Assembly: GCA_016110215.1 (NCBI GenBank)
Contig: JADWQD010000002.1
Coordinates: 1,550,001 to 1,614,000 of the forward strand
Direction of reading: 5' to 3'
Length of the DNA stretch: 64,000 bases
From: Capronia americana
Lineage: Eukaryota; Ascomycota; Eurotiomycetes; Chaetothyriales; Herpotrichiellaceae
How positions within the stretch are numbered: position 1 is the first letter of the stretch; the number at the start of each line of letters is the position of its first letter. The translations under genes were made by a program, and so were the position numbers. The notes below the pieces were generated by a model. It was given only the letters and a program-made list of their open reading frames with translations. It was not told where the DNA came from and did not search any database. Below are positions 1 to 12,586 of this stretch, in pieces.

Positions 1-1
1 A

Positions 2-865
2 GCGGCGCTGATCCGGGTGCTCTCGAAGCCGGACCCGCTGCAGATGGCGCTGCTGCGCAACACGTACAACCAGCGGCACCGGCGCGACCTGGAAAAGGAC
101 ATCAAGTCGGAGACGTCCAAGTACTTCCGCGACGCGCTCGTGGCGCTCGTGCAGGGCCCGCTCATGCACGACGTGCACAGCGTGCACGACGCGATCAAGG
201 GCCTGGGCACCAAGGAGTCGGTGCTCAACGACGTGCTGCTGGGCCGGTCCAACGCCGACATGCGCGCCATCAAGGCCGCGTACCAGCAGACGTTCCGGCG
301 TACGCTCGAGGCCGACGTCAAAGGCGACCTGTCGCTCAAGACGGAGCGGCTGTTCGAGATGGTCATGTCGGCCACGCGCAACGAAGAGTCCGCCCCCGTC
401 ATCCCCCACGAGCTGGAGCACGACTGCTCCGAGCTGCACCGCGCCATGGACGGCCGTGTCGGCACCGACCAGATCGCCGTGTGCGCCATCCTGGCCAAGC
501 GCTCCGACGGCCAACTCCGCGCCATCGTCCACCACTGGCAGCAGAAATACCACTCGTCGCTCGAGAAGGTCATCGAGTCCGAGTTCTCGGGCCACATGAA
601 GGACGCCCTCGTGCTGATGGTGCGCCGCGCCTCCGACCGCGCCATGTCCGACGCCATCCAGCTCGAGGACGCCATGGCCGGCATCGGCACCAAGGATGTC
701 TTGTTGGTCCAGCGCGTCGTCAGGGTCCATTGGGACCGCATGCACTTGGATCAGGTCAAGAGAGCATACGCCCACCGGTATAAGAAGGATTTGATCCAGA
801 GGGTCAAGGGGGAGATCCACTTTGACAAATACTACGAGGGCGTGCTGGTTGCTTGCTTGTCCTGA
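2..865 (+). CDS. Annexin, 3' part (5' end outside window)
   Basis: The open frame runs in from the window edge and ends at TGA 863-865, giving 287 residues. Four annexin repeats follow one another. The first is partial (residues about 1-55). The second carries the type 2 loop GLGTKE, the third contains GRVGTDQ, and the fourth has GIGTKD. Repeats end in the usual pattern of a basic helix followed by a leucine-rich helix. Annexins bind acidic phospholipid membranes, usually with calcium, and act in the cytosol at membrane surfaces. Fungal members often have a long disordered N-terminus, which would lie outside this window. Third codon positions are almost all G or C up to about position 690 and then become mixed, an abrupt change inside one gene. 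The gene converges on adenylate cyclase. The family is certain; the subfamily is not determined. Confidence 0.93.
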   Translation, partial: AALIRVLSKPDPLQMALLRNTYNQRHRRDLEKDIKSETSKYFRDALVALVQGPLMHDVHSVHDAIKGLGTKESVLNDVLLGRSNADMRAIKAAYQQTFRRTLEADVKGDLSLKTERLFEMVMSATRNEESAPVIPHELEHDCSELHRAMDGRVGTDQIAVCAILAKRSDGQLRAIVHHWQQKYHSSLEKVIESEFSGHMKDALVLMVRRASDRAMSDAIQLEDAMAGIGTKDVLLVQRVVRVHWDRMHLDQVKRAYAHRYKKDLIQRVKGEIHFDKYYEGVLVACLS

Positions 866-1753
866 TCAAATCTGTCGCCTTGGGTCACGCGAAGGTCTAA
901 TGTGCTGTGCTGTGCTGTGCTGTGCGGTGCGGTGTGGTGTGGTCCGCTGTGATATGTGTCGGCGAGGCGTTCTGACGGGGTTCCTTTTTTGGCGACGAAC
1001 CCAGCTCATGCGTGGTCGCTTATTTTTATCTTTACGTTTGCCCTGGTAGTGCGGATCAGGAACACTACGCATCCTTATACGTTGGCTGCCTCGCGGCAAT
1101 GAAGATGGTCTTCCCCCTCCAAGTCCGGTCGCCGTCTTCCCTACATTTGGCATGAGAAGAACTTGGTCTCCGCGATCCTCCCGAGCTACCTACACCTGAG
1201 GACGGACCGGACACGGGAATCCATCCCAGAATACAAATGTTCAAGGACGGTTATGTATTGTCGCTACACGATGAATGTCATGAGAAAAAGAAAGATATCG
1301 TAACACCCAAGGCCATCCAGACTGTGCCCGCTGCGCTGTTTCGCTTCCTTCCCAATGCAATCGAATCCCAAAATCCAAATCCGATTCTCACTTCCACCCC
1401 AGCCCTTCCTTTACCCATGAATGGTCGGTCCCATGTTTGCAGTCAATAATATACTCGATCCAAATGTGCGGCTCGAACGAAAGTATGTGCATGCGTCAAG
1501 CTTCGTAACGGCGTCCATCCCTCCCGAAGCCCCAGGTCATGGCAGATTCAGTCATCAAACGCCCAACCCAGTGCCTGTCTCGACCAGAGGGGGACATGCG
1601 ACATGTCCCCCTGCCCGAAGACGCCTCAGAAATCCCATGTCTGGGCGCAAATGTGTCCCTTGAAGAAATCCCCATGCTGCAATTACCCCCCTCAGTTTAC
1701 TTGTAGCGTGCTGAGATCTGCTGTCGAAGCAATCCCGGCACCCGTTCCCTCCA
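866..1753. other. Convergent intergenic region, annexin / adenylate cyclase
   Basis: No gene is visible in these 888 bases. They hold the 3' flanks of two convergent genes and a TGTGC pentamer repeat just after the annexin stop. Short open frames here have no recognisable domain. Confidence 0.7.
901..940. repeat. TGTGC pentanucleotide microsatellite
   Basis: Five perfect TGTGC units (901-925) are followed by three degenerate ones (GGTGC, GGTGT, GGTGT). It lies 36 bp past the annexin stop codon, so probably in its 3' untranslated region. Confidence 0.9.
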
Positions 1754-4700
1754 TTACTCATCATCGTCTTCTTCGCTACTTTCGTCTTCACTGCTTCCTT
1801 CTGAAGTCTCTGGTGTCTTGATTTCGCTTCTCTCGGCCTTGACCTCCGCGAGAAGGCTCGCCACCTCGCTCAAGATCTCCCCAATAGGCTTGGCCTGGTT
1901 AAACAGGCTGACGCCCTTCTGGAAAGGCTGATACATGTGTCGGAGTTGCAGAGTGGTGGCACAGGCCTGTAGCGGAAAATTAGCTTGTGTCTGGCGCAGT
2001 TGTTGAGGGTAGCACTTACCTCCACTCGTGTCACCTGATGCTCCAGCAAGTTCATCATGAACGCGTCTGTTTGCACGCCACCGCGCTCCTTCATCTTGGT
2101 GAGCAGACTCAATTCGGGCTTGTGAAGTCCCACCGCCCGCTCAGGCACTTCCAGACAACTGCACAACATCTCCAGCCGCAGAGCGATGTCCCAAAGTTTC
2201 CAGACCTGATCCAGTTGCAAGTCCTTGAGCTGGCTGTCTTCGCCCAGAGTCCCTGGTTCACCTCCAGCTTGGAGTTTTGACTCAACCCCAGGAGACATCC
2301 CTAGTCGACTTGAAAGAGTCGTCGGGTACATCAAATAAATGTACTCGGGATTTTCTAGACCTTTCAGTTTTTTCTCGCCCAAGTCTTTGACTTCAAAGCC
2401 CTGGCTGCTCAATTGGCGCAGTTCGCGGCGGATCTGCACGGACAGAGGGTCGTCATTGACCGTATCCTCCGATCCCACTGAATCTCGTCGGTCATCATCG
2501 GCGTAGCTCTCAAGAGTCCTCTGCACTTCGGCGATGAAGTCGCTGCTGACGGTGATTTGTCCTCCGTCTGCAACAGCAGAGACTCGAGCAGCTTTGTTGA
2601 CCATGGGGCCGAAGTAGTCCATTCTTCGTGTAATGGGATCCTGTTCGCACACCGGCCGGCCCCAGTGTATACCCATTCTGACAGACAGCCCACGGTAGAT
2701 GGTGTTCTGGTCCGCATCCAGCTTTTCTTGACAATGTGCGGTTTCCAAGATCTCTTGTGGCCAAGGCAACTCCAGAAGATGACTCTGACAGCTGAAGCAC
2801 CAAAGCAAGGCAGATGTCACGGTCGGGAACGATACCATGAAAGCGTCTCCTTCAGTCTTGACTTCGTAGCCGCCGATGATACGGAGCTGGCGCCGCATGA
2901 GCTCATTGTGCATCATTATTGCCGATCTCATGGGTACAGGGAGGAGTTCCCATAGTGCGGTCGAGTTCTTGATGTCAGTGAAACAGATTGCAACATCTCC
3001 GACAGGCGGTTCTGGTTCTTCGAGTCGGGCAAGCCGGGAGTCACCGACCAGTGTTTCGCCTTTGCGTCGAGCTTTTCGCGAACTCGGGAAAATGGCTCCC
3101 TCATCAAGGCCCATCTCCTTTGCCATGGACAAGCTAGTTCCACGGAAACGGTGATTGCCTCTCTTTCGAAGGTCTGAGATTCCTAGGACCATGACCATGA
3201 TCTTGTCTCTGGCTCCGAAGGCCATGGCCAGATCTCTCAATTTTTGCGCGGCAAGCATGAGATCGTTCTTTTCTGCTCGCGCAGCGTCGACTGCCACATC
3301 GACAGTGACATAATCCCAAAACTCTTTAGTAGCAATGACGATGATCTCGTCCGACTCTGTGATCTGGTAGTTGCATGTGTGCGGTGCTGCAATGACCGAC
3401 GGCATATGGCTGTAATAGCCAAATGCGCGGCTCACTTCGAGGACGTCGTTGAGTCTGCCCTGCCTAGAGACATAACCGCCTGCCTCTCGGATCCGCTCTC
3501 GTTCTCCAGCCTCGGCCGGGTCGTGCTTGCGTGTGAGCTGCCGATGTTGGCCGTTGTTCGAAATGAGAATGGCCTCAATATCACCAACGTTTGCAACGTG
3601 CAGTTCTTGCCCATTGACATACAAGACTGTAGCCGTGCCGCCCGAGCTCAGATCGTCCGGGCCTAGAATGTTTGCCACAGTCGAGCCCCTGTGGCCATTA
3701 GCCAGTCTGTGCTCCTTGGTGTCGAATCCGCTGCTGGCGAAATTGGCCATATCCTTGTTGATGGCGAGGAAGGTCCTTCGGAGAGCGTCGACCGGTGTAT
3801 CTTTCAAGTTCTCGGCCTTTTTCAGCTCCTCATAGAAGACGGCAGAAAAGTTCTCGTGTAGATACTTCGCGACTCTTGATCCGCCGCTCGACATTGTTTG
3901 ACCGTCAAACATTGCGATCAAAATTTCGCTGTCTTGGCCTCGGAAATTCGGCTTGAGGAGATCGAGCGTCGCCAGGTGTTCATTCTTGCCCAGCGTATCT
4001 GCCATGCCGTACATCAACGCTCCAACCAAGGAAGCCGACGTTCGTACACGGCGATCTTCGTTGTCATCTGGTATGGTATTGGTCAAGAGCGTGACGTCCA
4101 TGAGGCCCAGCACCCGGAGATATTTCAGAGTGTTGAAGCTGGTAAGATCTGTGGTTTCGTCACGATTCACCGCGTGGAAGTGGTTCTGGTTTTGGTGAGT
4201 GGCTGGCTTGATCTCGAGCCTCTTGTTGGCGGAAAAGTTGAGGTATTTGAGGTTGGTGTTGCGGTTCCAATTCCAATCATACGGCCAGTTGGAGACGTTG
4301 TACTTTAGTGAGTTGCTTCCCACGTCCAAGGTAGATAATTTGTGCACGTTGCACAGTTCGGCGGGTAATACCTGGAATCGGTTTGCGTTCAGATGCAAAA
4401 TTCTGAGATTACTACTCTCTTCGAGATCGTCTGAAGGCAGGGAAGTCAGCTCGTTGCCAGACAGATAGAGCTCGGCGAGTTGAGGCCAGCGACGGAGTGC
4501 TCCCTGCGGGAAATCGTCCAGCTCGTTGTAAGACAAATTGAGGACTCGAAGCTCCGGCAAGAGAACCAGCTCGCGGAAGATGTCGTCTTCCAGGCGATTG
4601 TCAGCCAAGTAGAGGTAGCGAAGTGACCCAGCAAATGTGTAATGGAGCCGGGCTTGTGAGATGTTGGAGTCCTTTCTGGTTGCGGTCGACATGGAATATT

Positions 4701-7700
4701 CAGTATTTGACCTAGAAATCACCGACTGCTTCCTGTGGGCACTAAGCGATGCGATTGAATTCTTGCGTGCACCGGGCGAACTACCAATGCTCATCATCCC
4801 GGACGACGCCTGGCTCGGTCGCCGTGCTTGAAAGTCTTCAAGCTTGCCAAGGTCGTCAAAGCTGGGAGAGGTGGACAGCCCTGGAGTTGCCGTCGGTGTA
4901 AAGTCCCTGATGTCGCTCGGCGGGGGAGCTGCATTTTGCTTGGGGAAGGTTTCTAAAACATTCGACGACAGGTTCAGCGTCTCGAGCTTCCGGCAATACC
5001 AGATCTCTGGAGGGAGGCTTTTCAAATTGCACTCTCTCAAATTCAGAAACTTGAGTTCCCCCAAGTTCCCGATGGACGGAGGGACGATGTTTAGCGGATT
5101 CTTCGCCATGCTCAAGAACTCCAGCTTGGTCAACCGACCAATCTGCGCCGACATGTTCGAGAGGTGGTTCTTGTCGAGATTCAGCTTCTGCAGATTTGGC
5201 ATGTAGTCGAACATGGTCTCCTTGAACTCAACAAGTTTTGCTGAGGCTATGTTAAGGCTTGATAGCGTAGGGACGGGTTGGTCTAATTCGAAGGAGGTGA
5301 TTGGGCAGTGATCTAGGACGAGGACGCGCAGTTTCGGAAACGAGCCTTTGAACGTCGTGATGCTGTTGTGACCGACGAGGACCTGTTCGAGATTGGGCAG
5401 ATTGGTTATGTTGTCGATATTGGTGATTGCGTTGAACCTGGCATCGATCTCTTTCAGGTTGACCAGGCTTCTGAATGATTCGTTGAAAGGGCCTTTCAAA
5501 TCGTTGTTGGTCACCCAGAGCCGTTCGAGCGTGGTCAACTGTGCAATCTTGGGGAGCGACGAAAGCTTGTTGAAACTGATGTCAAGGTCAACGAGGGACT
5601 TCAGGCTGCAGATGTTCTCTGGGAAAGTAGTGAAGTTGTTGGAAGAGAGGTTGAGGCTCCGCAGTTGACGGAAGTATGAGAAGTTGGGGGGCAGTTGTGT
5701 CAATTTGTTGTTTGCGAGCTTCAAGCTCACAAGGCCCATTAACCGGTGCAGCTCGGCATGTTCTAATTGTTCCAGTCGATTGTTTGATACATCAAGGACA
5801 GTCAACCGGCTTGCCCAGGCCAAACTGGGAGGCAATCGCCATACTTCGTTCCCGGTAAACTTGATCTCACGCAGGTTGATGCATGCTGTGATGAAGTCTT
5901 TGGGTACTTTGAGTGCAAGGTTCCGCGACAGGTTGATGGAGATGATTTCCGATGCCTTTGTGTAGAGGATAATGGGTATTGTGACCAGTGACTTCCCGGA
6001 CAGATCCACATGGCTAAACTTCTGCATCTTGTTGAATGCCGGATCTTTGTCAAGGCCGCTGCCGTAGCCCGTCTGCTTCTCATGGCTGAAGGTGAATCGG
6101 ATCAGGTAGCTATTGTCTTCTCTGCCGACATCCTCAATGTGATCTCGCTCTGTGTAACCAGCCAGGTACAGGAGCTTCTTCTGCATGGCCACGGGCCGTT
6201 CTCCCGAGCCCAGCTGCCTCGAGAGCTGGTGTTTGCGCATGACAAGCTGATAGTTGTCTATAGAGTCGTGTAGCACTGATTTCTTCGCGAGAGACTGCAG
6301 GACTTCTCCGACTGTAGCATTGATCGACATGGACAGGGTGGCAAACGTGCCATCTGTTCTGAACACACGCATGAAGTAGGATATGCCATCCTCTTCCTGA
6401 ATGGCTGGCAGCCCGTCGTCGGTGGCTTCCGGCAAACTATCAAGCACCTCATCTTCCTGGCCTTTCACGGCCCAGCTGTCCGGAGCATCCCAAGCGGGCG
6501 CCGACAATTCTGATATTGGTGTAGCTGCAACTTTGCCGGTCCAAATGCCTACTTCCCCAGGGGTTTTCGGAGCAGCAGGCTGAGAGACGATATCCGAGAT
6601 GTCATCGAGGTTGGTATCCAGGCTGAATATGCCTGCCTGGGATGGTCCTTGGTGGCCACTCGCCGATCTACCCTTGTCCGAGATCTCACTCTGAATGCTG
6701 GGACCGCGATGCCTAGTCCGGTGGAACCTACTGGATTTGGATGAGGCTGTCTGTGTTCGATCGAGCTTCGGAGAAGGGTCGGATGCTTTGATTGTAGATG
6801 CACTATCCACCGAGGCCACACTGGTCTCTCTGTCCCTTTTGTTGTCAGACATGTCCGAGGGGGTGGTCTTGTTTGACATGGCCCTGGGCTTCTTTGGCTC
6901 CTCTGGCAGGCGCACGGGCTCCAGATTGGTCCTTATGGGCTCTGGCTGGGGTGAGTGCTTGTCCTTGTGCGATTTGGTGAACTTCGAAAACAATCCCCTT
7001 TTCTCCGACTTTGAGGATGTCTCTTTACGCGACGAGGGGGCCGGACTGGCATTGCGGGCAAGAGCCGTGGAGGAGCTCATTGGGGTACTAGTCTGGGGGG
7101 TGTTGCGGTAAAAACCTAGATTGCTCGTGGATGATTCACGGCTGGTGGAAGGCCTTTTGGGCATCGAGGTAGGCGCTGGCTGACCTTTCGGCGGATCTTC
7201 TTTACTTCTAGTATAGCGATGTCGGAACAGTCCATGCTTTTGAGACGTCGCAGAGGGGGCGGGGACGAGAGACTCATTCTGCTGTTGCTGTTGCTCTTGT
7301 TGCTCCTGGCGTATCGGCGCAGATCCAAAATTGGACACATCCTCGAAATTCTGATACGCCCAAGGGGTGACATCGCTGGAAGGAGGCGGCGCAGGAGTCT
7401 TGGGTCGGTCGTCCACCGGGTTCTGTGTCTGTGTAGAGCCACTGCGCTGGGCCGGCTTCTCCGCCGAGGTCGCGGGCGGCAGCTGTTCTGGCAGATTCGC
7501 CGTCGAACCCTTCCGCGAGTCTGTAGGATCTTCCCCGAAAAAGCCCTTCAAACTCTTATGGAATCGACCATTTGCAGCGCTACTTCTTGAGCCCGTACTG
7601 CTGACCGTCGTAGCACTCGCAATTGACGGCCGTCGTGCATCGCCGTCGTAGTCTGGAGAGTCTGAAGTGTTTGTTCTTGCGGTATCGGGACGCCGGGAGG

Positions 7701-7995
7701 GAGCCTGTCCCTCGTATCTACCAACAGCATCAGAGAAATAGGATTGGCTCATCGAGCGAGTCCCTGAGATTTGTGCCTGCGGATCTCGTTCCCACGGGGC
7801 AACATCATCGTCGTGCTCAAGGCCAGCCTCCCAGGCTGCAACATCAGGAGTCTGTATGGGTCTCGCGAAGTGTTTGCGGCTGGCCACATTGGAATCCGGG
7901 TTGGTTCCGAAGATGGCCATGGCTTTGGGGGGCATCGGGGTCGACTGGGAAGGTCTCATGTCCCACGGTGCGATTTCGCTGTTTGAAGGCGCCAT
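1754..7995 (-). CDS. acyA: Adenylate cyclase (RA-LRR-PP2C-cyclase)
   Basis: This enzyme makes cAMP from ATP and is the Ras/G-protein-controlled source of cAMP for PKA in fungi. The model has two exons, 7995-2020 and 1966-1754, with a 53 bp intron (gtaagt...ctacag, phase 0), giving 2062 residues (yeast Cyr1 has 2026). Domain order: disordered Ser/Pro-rich N-terminus with three APWD/APWE-like motifs (1-530), Ras-association domain (about 535-640), leucine-rich repeats (about 660-1300) interrupted by a disordered insert near 1018-1118, PP2C-like domain (about 1320-1605), and class III cyclase (about 1665-1850). The cyclase shows FTDIKNST and TEGDAFMVSF, each supplying a metal-binding Asp. The C-terminus contains a probable CAP/Srv2-binding segment and ends in an acidic tail on exon 2. 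The ATG at 7995 has a good context (caccATGGC). The unspliced frame would end in an unrelated tail, which supports the intron. Confidence 0.97.
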
Positions 7996-9508
7996 GGTGA
8001 TTAGAAATACAGGAAGGAAAGGATAGACCTAACATTAAGACGTCAGTCCCAGTTGTGCAACCATGTCTCATGCATCCCCGCCAGTGGCACCAATGAATCA
8101 CAACAATTGTGCTCCGGCAAGAGAAACCTCAGAGGCAAGCCACCGGCAACATGAAAGCGATAAACCACTTGAGCCGACCACCAGATCCTCAAGCTCCGAA
8201 TCTCATGGCTCGGGGTGTGGATCCTACTCGCAGATAGAATTGCGTACCTTCGCCTTTCAACAGCACCAATGAGTTCGAGGTAACCGCTTGTGTCTTCCGG
8301 AAGAAGTCTTCAAGTCATGATCGTCTGCAATTGTTGTCCACTATGCGTCGGGCGCAAGATGTTGCAAGTACCATGCTCAGGCGAGGCGCAGTTGGCCGGT
8401 TGAGAGTCGAGCCTAGGACGCCAGGTGTACTTCGCTGGTCAGACCTACTGAGGGTCTCGGAGGGGGTTGAAGGATGGTTATATCGCTCGGGAGCGAGCCT
8501 AGATGTATATGGGTATATCTAGACAGAGCTGATCCCGCATCGCCGCTCGTTCGCTCGAGGTCGTGTCGTCGGCTGCTCGGTGTAGGTGATCAGTCGCTGA
8601 ATCGAAACTCGAGCGTGGGGCTGACGAGGTTATAGAAGAGTGGAGGGACGGCACTCGACGGCGGCGAGAGGCATAGGCATTAACGGTGCAGGTCGAGAGA
8701 GAAGGCGACGATGAATTGATGGTAACCGAGGAAGGTGGTCAGGGCTGCTCGTACCGTGCGAGCACTTGGTCGATGCATTGTGTGGAGATGGCAAGTGCGA
8801 AGGGACTCGATGATGAGGATGGGGTGGGCGTCCCCGGGAGCCAATCGACGGGCAGGAGCCGGATTCGGTCCAGGCTGCCTGCCTGCCTGGACCCGGGCTT
8901 GCTGGCCTCGGGGCTTGTTTAGCCTTATGCCCTCGCCCGCAATGCCGATCATGTCACCTCCAGGCATGGTGGGCTCTTCCAGCAGATCTTCCCGAACGAG
9001 TCAATCATGACAGGGTTCAAGCTACGAGCACATTTGTCTTCGGTTCTACAGCAAAAGTGCACTGTGCAGCATGGCTTCGCACCGGTGAGCTGTTTGTTAC
9101 CCAGGCAAGGTCTGTCTCTGTCATGCCACAGTGAGATAATTCCACGCCGTGCTACTGAACGAGCGTCGTACTCGTCATAGACAAGTCTGCGAAGTAACCA
9201 TCGCCTCAGCAGCACGCAACACCGCTTTCCGTCTCGTGATGGATCGCCTTCTTCTAACTGGTGAATCAGCTCTGCACTTCCAAGATTCCATATCTGGGCG
9301 AGCGGAAGCGTCAGCTCGGAGCTGCCCTTCTGCCGATACCTTCTGAAGCTTGAGAGGAGGTCACGGCCTCTTATTCATATATCTTAAGTTCGATTAAAAT
9401 AGTATGTCATCTTACATGCTTCACATGCATTAAATACAACGGCATCCCCGAAGCACATGCTTCCTCTGCCACTCCGCAAATGCACCAAAGCCGGTCGTCG
9501 GGAAAGCA
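7996..9508. promoter_or_regulatory. Upstream region of adenylate cyclase
   Basis: These 1.5 kb lie between the cyclase ATG and the stop codon of the next minus-strand gene. No coding region is supported. The region should hold the cyclase promoter and 5' leader. A near-consensus CRE sits just before the ATG (separate entry). Confidence 0.6.
8039..8046 (-). promoter_or_regulatory. CRE-like element near adenylate cyclase start
   Basis: The minus strand reads CTGACGTC, seven of eight bases of the TGACGTCA consensus bound by CREB/ATF-type bZIP factors. It is 44 bp upstream of the cyclase ATG, so it may be in the leader. A single site of this length can occur by chance. Confidence 0.3.
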
Positions 9509-12500
9509 TCAGGCTGCAGATACCGTCTTCTTCCCATTACCTCTAAACCAGAGTACATCTTTCCCCGACGTTGTCATCATATCCGCAACAGGCGACGGAA
9601 TCCTCTCCGAGGTTGGCCCAGAAGCAGATGTAGGTCTCTGAGTAGCTGGTGCCGTCGACGATCCCTCAGTGCTCTCCAACGCCCCAGTACTACCATTATT
9701 GTTCGCGGAGCTGTGTCGGAAGAAAGCTTTCCACCCACTTTTACTCCCTGTACCTGAATTGCTATCCTTTTTCTTCTTCTGCTTGCGTTCTCCCTCAAAT
9801 TGACCCGCCGTGGCGAAATCGGGTTCAACCATAGGTCGTCCGCCAGGGGCTGGTGGTGCAGGAGCTTGTGCAGGTGGTCCGAGCGACCGCGATGATCGAT
9901 GGGACCAGCGTTGCGCCGAGTTGGAAGAGGCGGTCGACGCTGCTCGTGAGTGGATAGGGCTAGTAGGAGTCCACGAGATATTTTCAATAATGTCCGCAAC
10001 CGCGTCGACTTTGAGCTTGAGCTTTGGACTGTCTGCGGTGGAAGTCGGAGTTCCACTGGGACTACTGACTTGAACCGGAACAATCTTGCCGTCTTTCTTG
10101 GTCAATTTCAGCTTCAATGGCCGGATCGGTTCAGCTGTATTTGACCCGCCAAAATCCTTCGGTTTCATCCCAGGTTTGCTGGTCACGTTGCTTGGGATTT
10201 TGAAGAAGTCGTCAAGTTGCTTGACACTGGCGCGAGGGACCTCCTTCTCTGGATTTTCGGTTGCCGCAATCGGCCTAGGAGGCAGCTTGAAGGTCTGATG
10301 TGGTGCCTCCAACTCTACCGGCCCGCTGTCTTCCTTTAGCTTGACATGAAGTGGCTTCGGTACGACGGCTTCCAACTCGGCCACAAACTGTGTAGATGGG
10401 CCTGTCCCGGAAAAGGGTTTGGCAGCTGGCTCTTCCGGGGTCAATTCAAGGTTCGCGGCGGGCTCAGGGCTGCCGTCAACCGCAGGTTGTTCCCCGATCC
10501 CCCTTTCTGGCTCTTCCTCGTTCCCTGCCTTGGTAACTTCCTTGCTAGTAGATGATGTTACTATGGTCTCTTGCGTTTGAGGAGATTCAGTGGCCGTCTC
10601 CTGCTGAGATTTGCCGTCGCCTTGGGCCGGAGTTGGCTGTGGGACCTTCTGATGTGCCTCTGCGAAAGTCTCTTTCTCAGCAGAAGCGGGAACTACCGCA
10701 ACGGTCACCACAGACGTGTCAACAAGGATCCTTGGCTCTGATATGGAGGCTGATCTCGTCGTTCCGGGTTCTGCTAACTCTGGCCCAGGCTCACCTAGGC
10801 TTGACAGCTGGGATTGAGATCTTTTTTTGGACGAGGATGAGGACGGTCGGTTGTCCTGTGCCGCCGGTCGACCAGGGTTTGGGACAGGCGCAGGCAGCTC
10901 TACAGGAGGCGCCGCCATGGCCATGACCGCAGGATGCGAGGTGAACGCCGGGCCTCGGAGCGATGAGCGGCGTGTTGCTGGCGTAGATGCCCCATGAACT
11001 GAAGCACGCGCTGACGTTCGGGTGGTTGTCGGAGAGTGCTTAGTGGAGTTCTGCCCCGTCTGGCTCTCTGGGGTAACGAAACCGATCGAGGGACTTTGCT
11101 CGTGGGCGAGGAAGAATCCAGCCTCGCCTTCCGACATGATGGGTGATACGAGCGCTTGCACTGGCGTACCTTTGACGCCGGCCTGAGGTGTGAGTAGCAG
11201 CGAAGAAATACCGGGAGATTTCAGGAGGTTGCTTAGTGCCTGTGGATAATAGACGCTCGATATTCGATGGCTTGCCGTGTCCCTCGACCTCAACCCGAGG
11301 GTCATACTTAGTCGATTCTTGATGGAGACTGGCGCTTGCCGGAGCGCATCTTCGGGGACGTCAGCTGGAAGTTCAATAAGTTGTTCCTCGTCGGATCGTA
11401 TGAGCAGCCCTCCAATGCTAAGCATACGCTCCGAGGCATGCTGCGCACTGTCGAAAGTATAGTCAGGCCTTCTGGAGTTCGAGGATTGTGGTGATTGTTG
11501 ACCCATCGACTGCGTTTGCGAGATCATGCCGTGGCTCGATTTCTGGCCGCTGTTCGGTCGACTGGAGAAGCTGGTGAGCTGTGTGCTGCGAGATGAGTTT
11601 CTGGTCGAATTTCGGTGACCTGGTTCGGTTGGTAGTGGCTTCTGTTCGGCGATTGCTCCTAGGGCGGATGGTGCACGGCCAGCCTGCGAAGTGATGTGCC
11701 TGGTCTTCTGAGTCCGAGCCTGGCAAGAGTGAGCATAGAATCAAACAAGCCCGCAGCCAAAATTCAGTCTCACCACAAGATTCCTGCTGACCGCGGCAGC
11801 TCTATGCTGCATCTCCGAGACGACCTCTGCGAGCTTCTTGAGAGACCCTGCCAGCTTGTTCCCTTGCAGGTGCAATTCTAGGAAGGCTCGACGCCACCCT
11901 TCTACATTTCCAAGCATGGCAACGAGTACAGCCTCATGCTCAGGCGAGCTTCTTTTCCACGTCGAGCTCAAGTTGGAGAGATATTTGTCCATGACGTTCG
12001 TCGCGTCGAATCCTTTCTGCACGTCCTTCAGTGCGTCCTTGGCCGCTCTCTTGGTTCGGCTGATGACATGGTCGATCTTCTCGTTTCCCTCGAGAATTGA
12101 CGCTCGGAAAGCGCGGTCCTCAAGCATGCGATCAAAGACGTCTCCGTGTGCAAGTGGCAGTTTCAGACACCGGATTCGCTCGTGAATGTCGCTTTGTGCC
12201 AGGTCAAAGTCCTCGGTGGTTCGTTCCAAGAATGCATCGATATCATCCACGTGAGATTGCAGAATTCTCATTACCTCGTCTTCCGAGATTGCCATGTTCT
12301 GCGACAACAGGTGCATGCCAAAGGTCAATTGTGCAACGAGTTTCCACAAAGGGTGATATTTTTCACCAGGTTTCTGTTTCCAGCGGCCCGCGATAACTCG
12401 TTGATAGGTAGGCGCCTCAAGAAGCATACTCCTCCTGACCATAGCATCGGTGGGTATGTCATCAGCGAGCTCATCGTTTATCGACTCCATCATTGACTCT

Positions 12501-12586
12501 TCGAAGGGCAGCTGTAACTGCGGCACCGGGTGCGAAGGCGGACGCACCAATGCCTGACCTCCATTGCCGGCCTTGTCTATCGACAT
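9509..12586 (-). CDS. Conserved-looking fungal protein of unknown function
   Basis: I do not recognise this protein. Two exons, 12586-11774 and 11719-9509, are joined across a 54 bp intron (gtgaga...tgccag, phase 0), giving 1007 residues. Residues 1 to about 275 look folded and largely helical, with charged amphipathic stretches such as WKLVAQLTFGMHLLSQ and WRRAFLELHLQGNKLAG. This part ends in a probable coiled coil and could be a BAR-like or spectrin-like bundle, but that is only an inference. From about 280 to the end the chain is low complexity: Ser, Pro, Thr and Glu rich, with a basic KQKKKK patch and a conserved-looking SGWKAFFRHSS segment near the C-terminus. No membrane segment or signal peptide is visible. 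It lies downstream of and on the same strand as adenylate cyclase, 1.5 kb apart, with its own divergent promoter towards the D-serine dehydratase gene. Confidence 0.85.

Noticed and set aside
1870..2019. Unspliced C-terminus of adenylate cyclase
   Set aside because: The tail after the gtaagt donor is unrelated to cyclases, whereas splicing to 1966 restores a helical segment and acidic tail.
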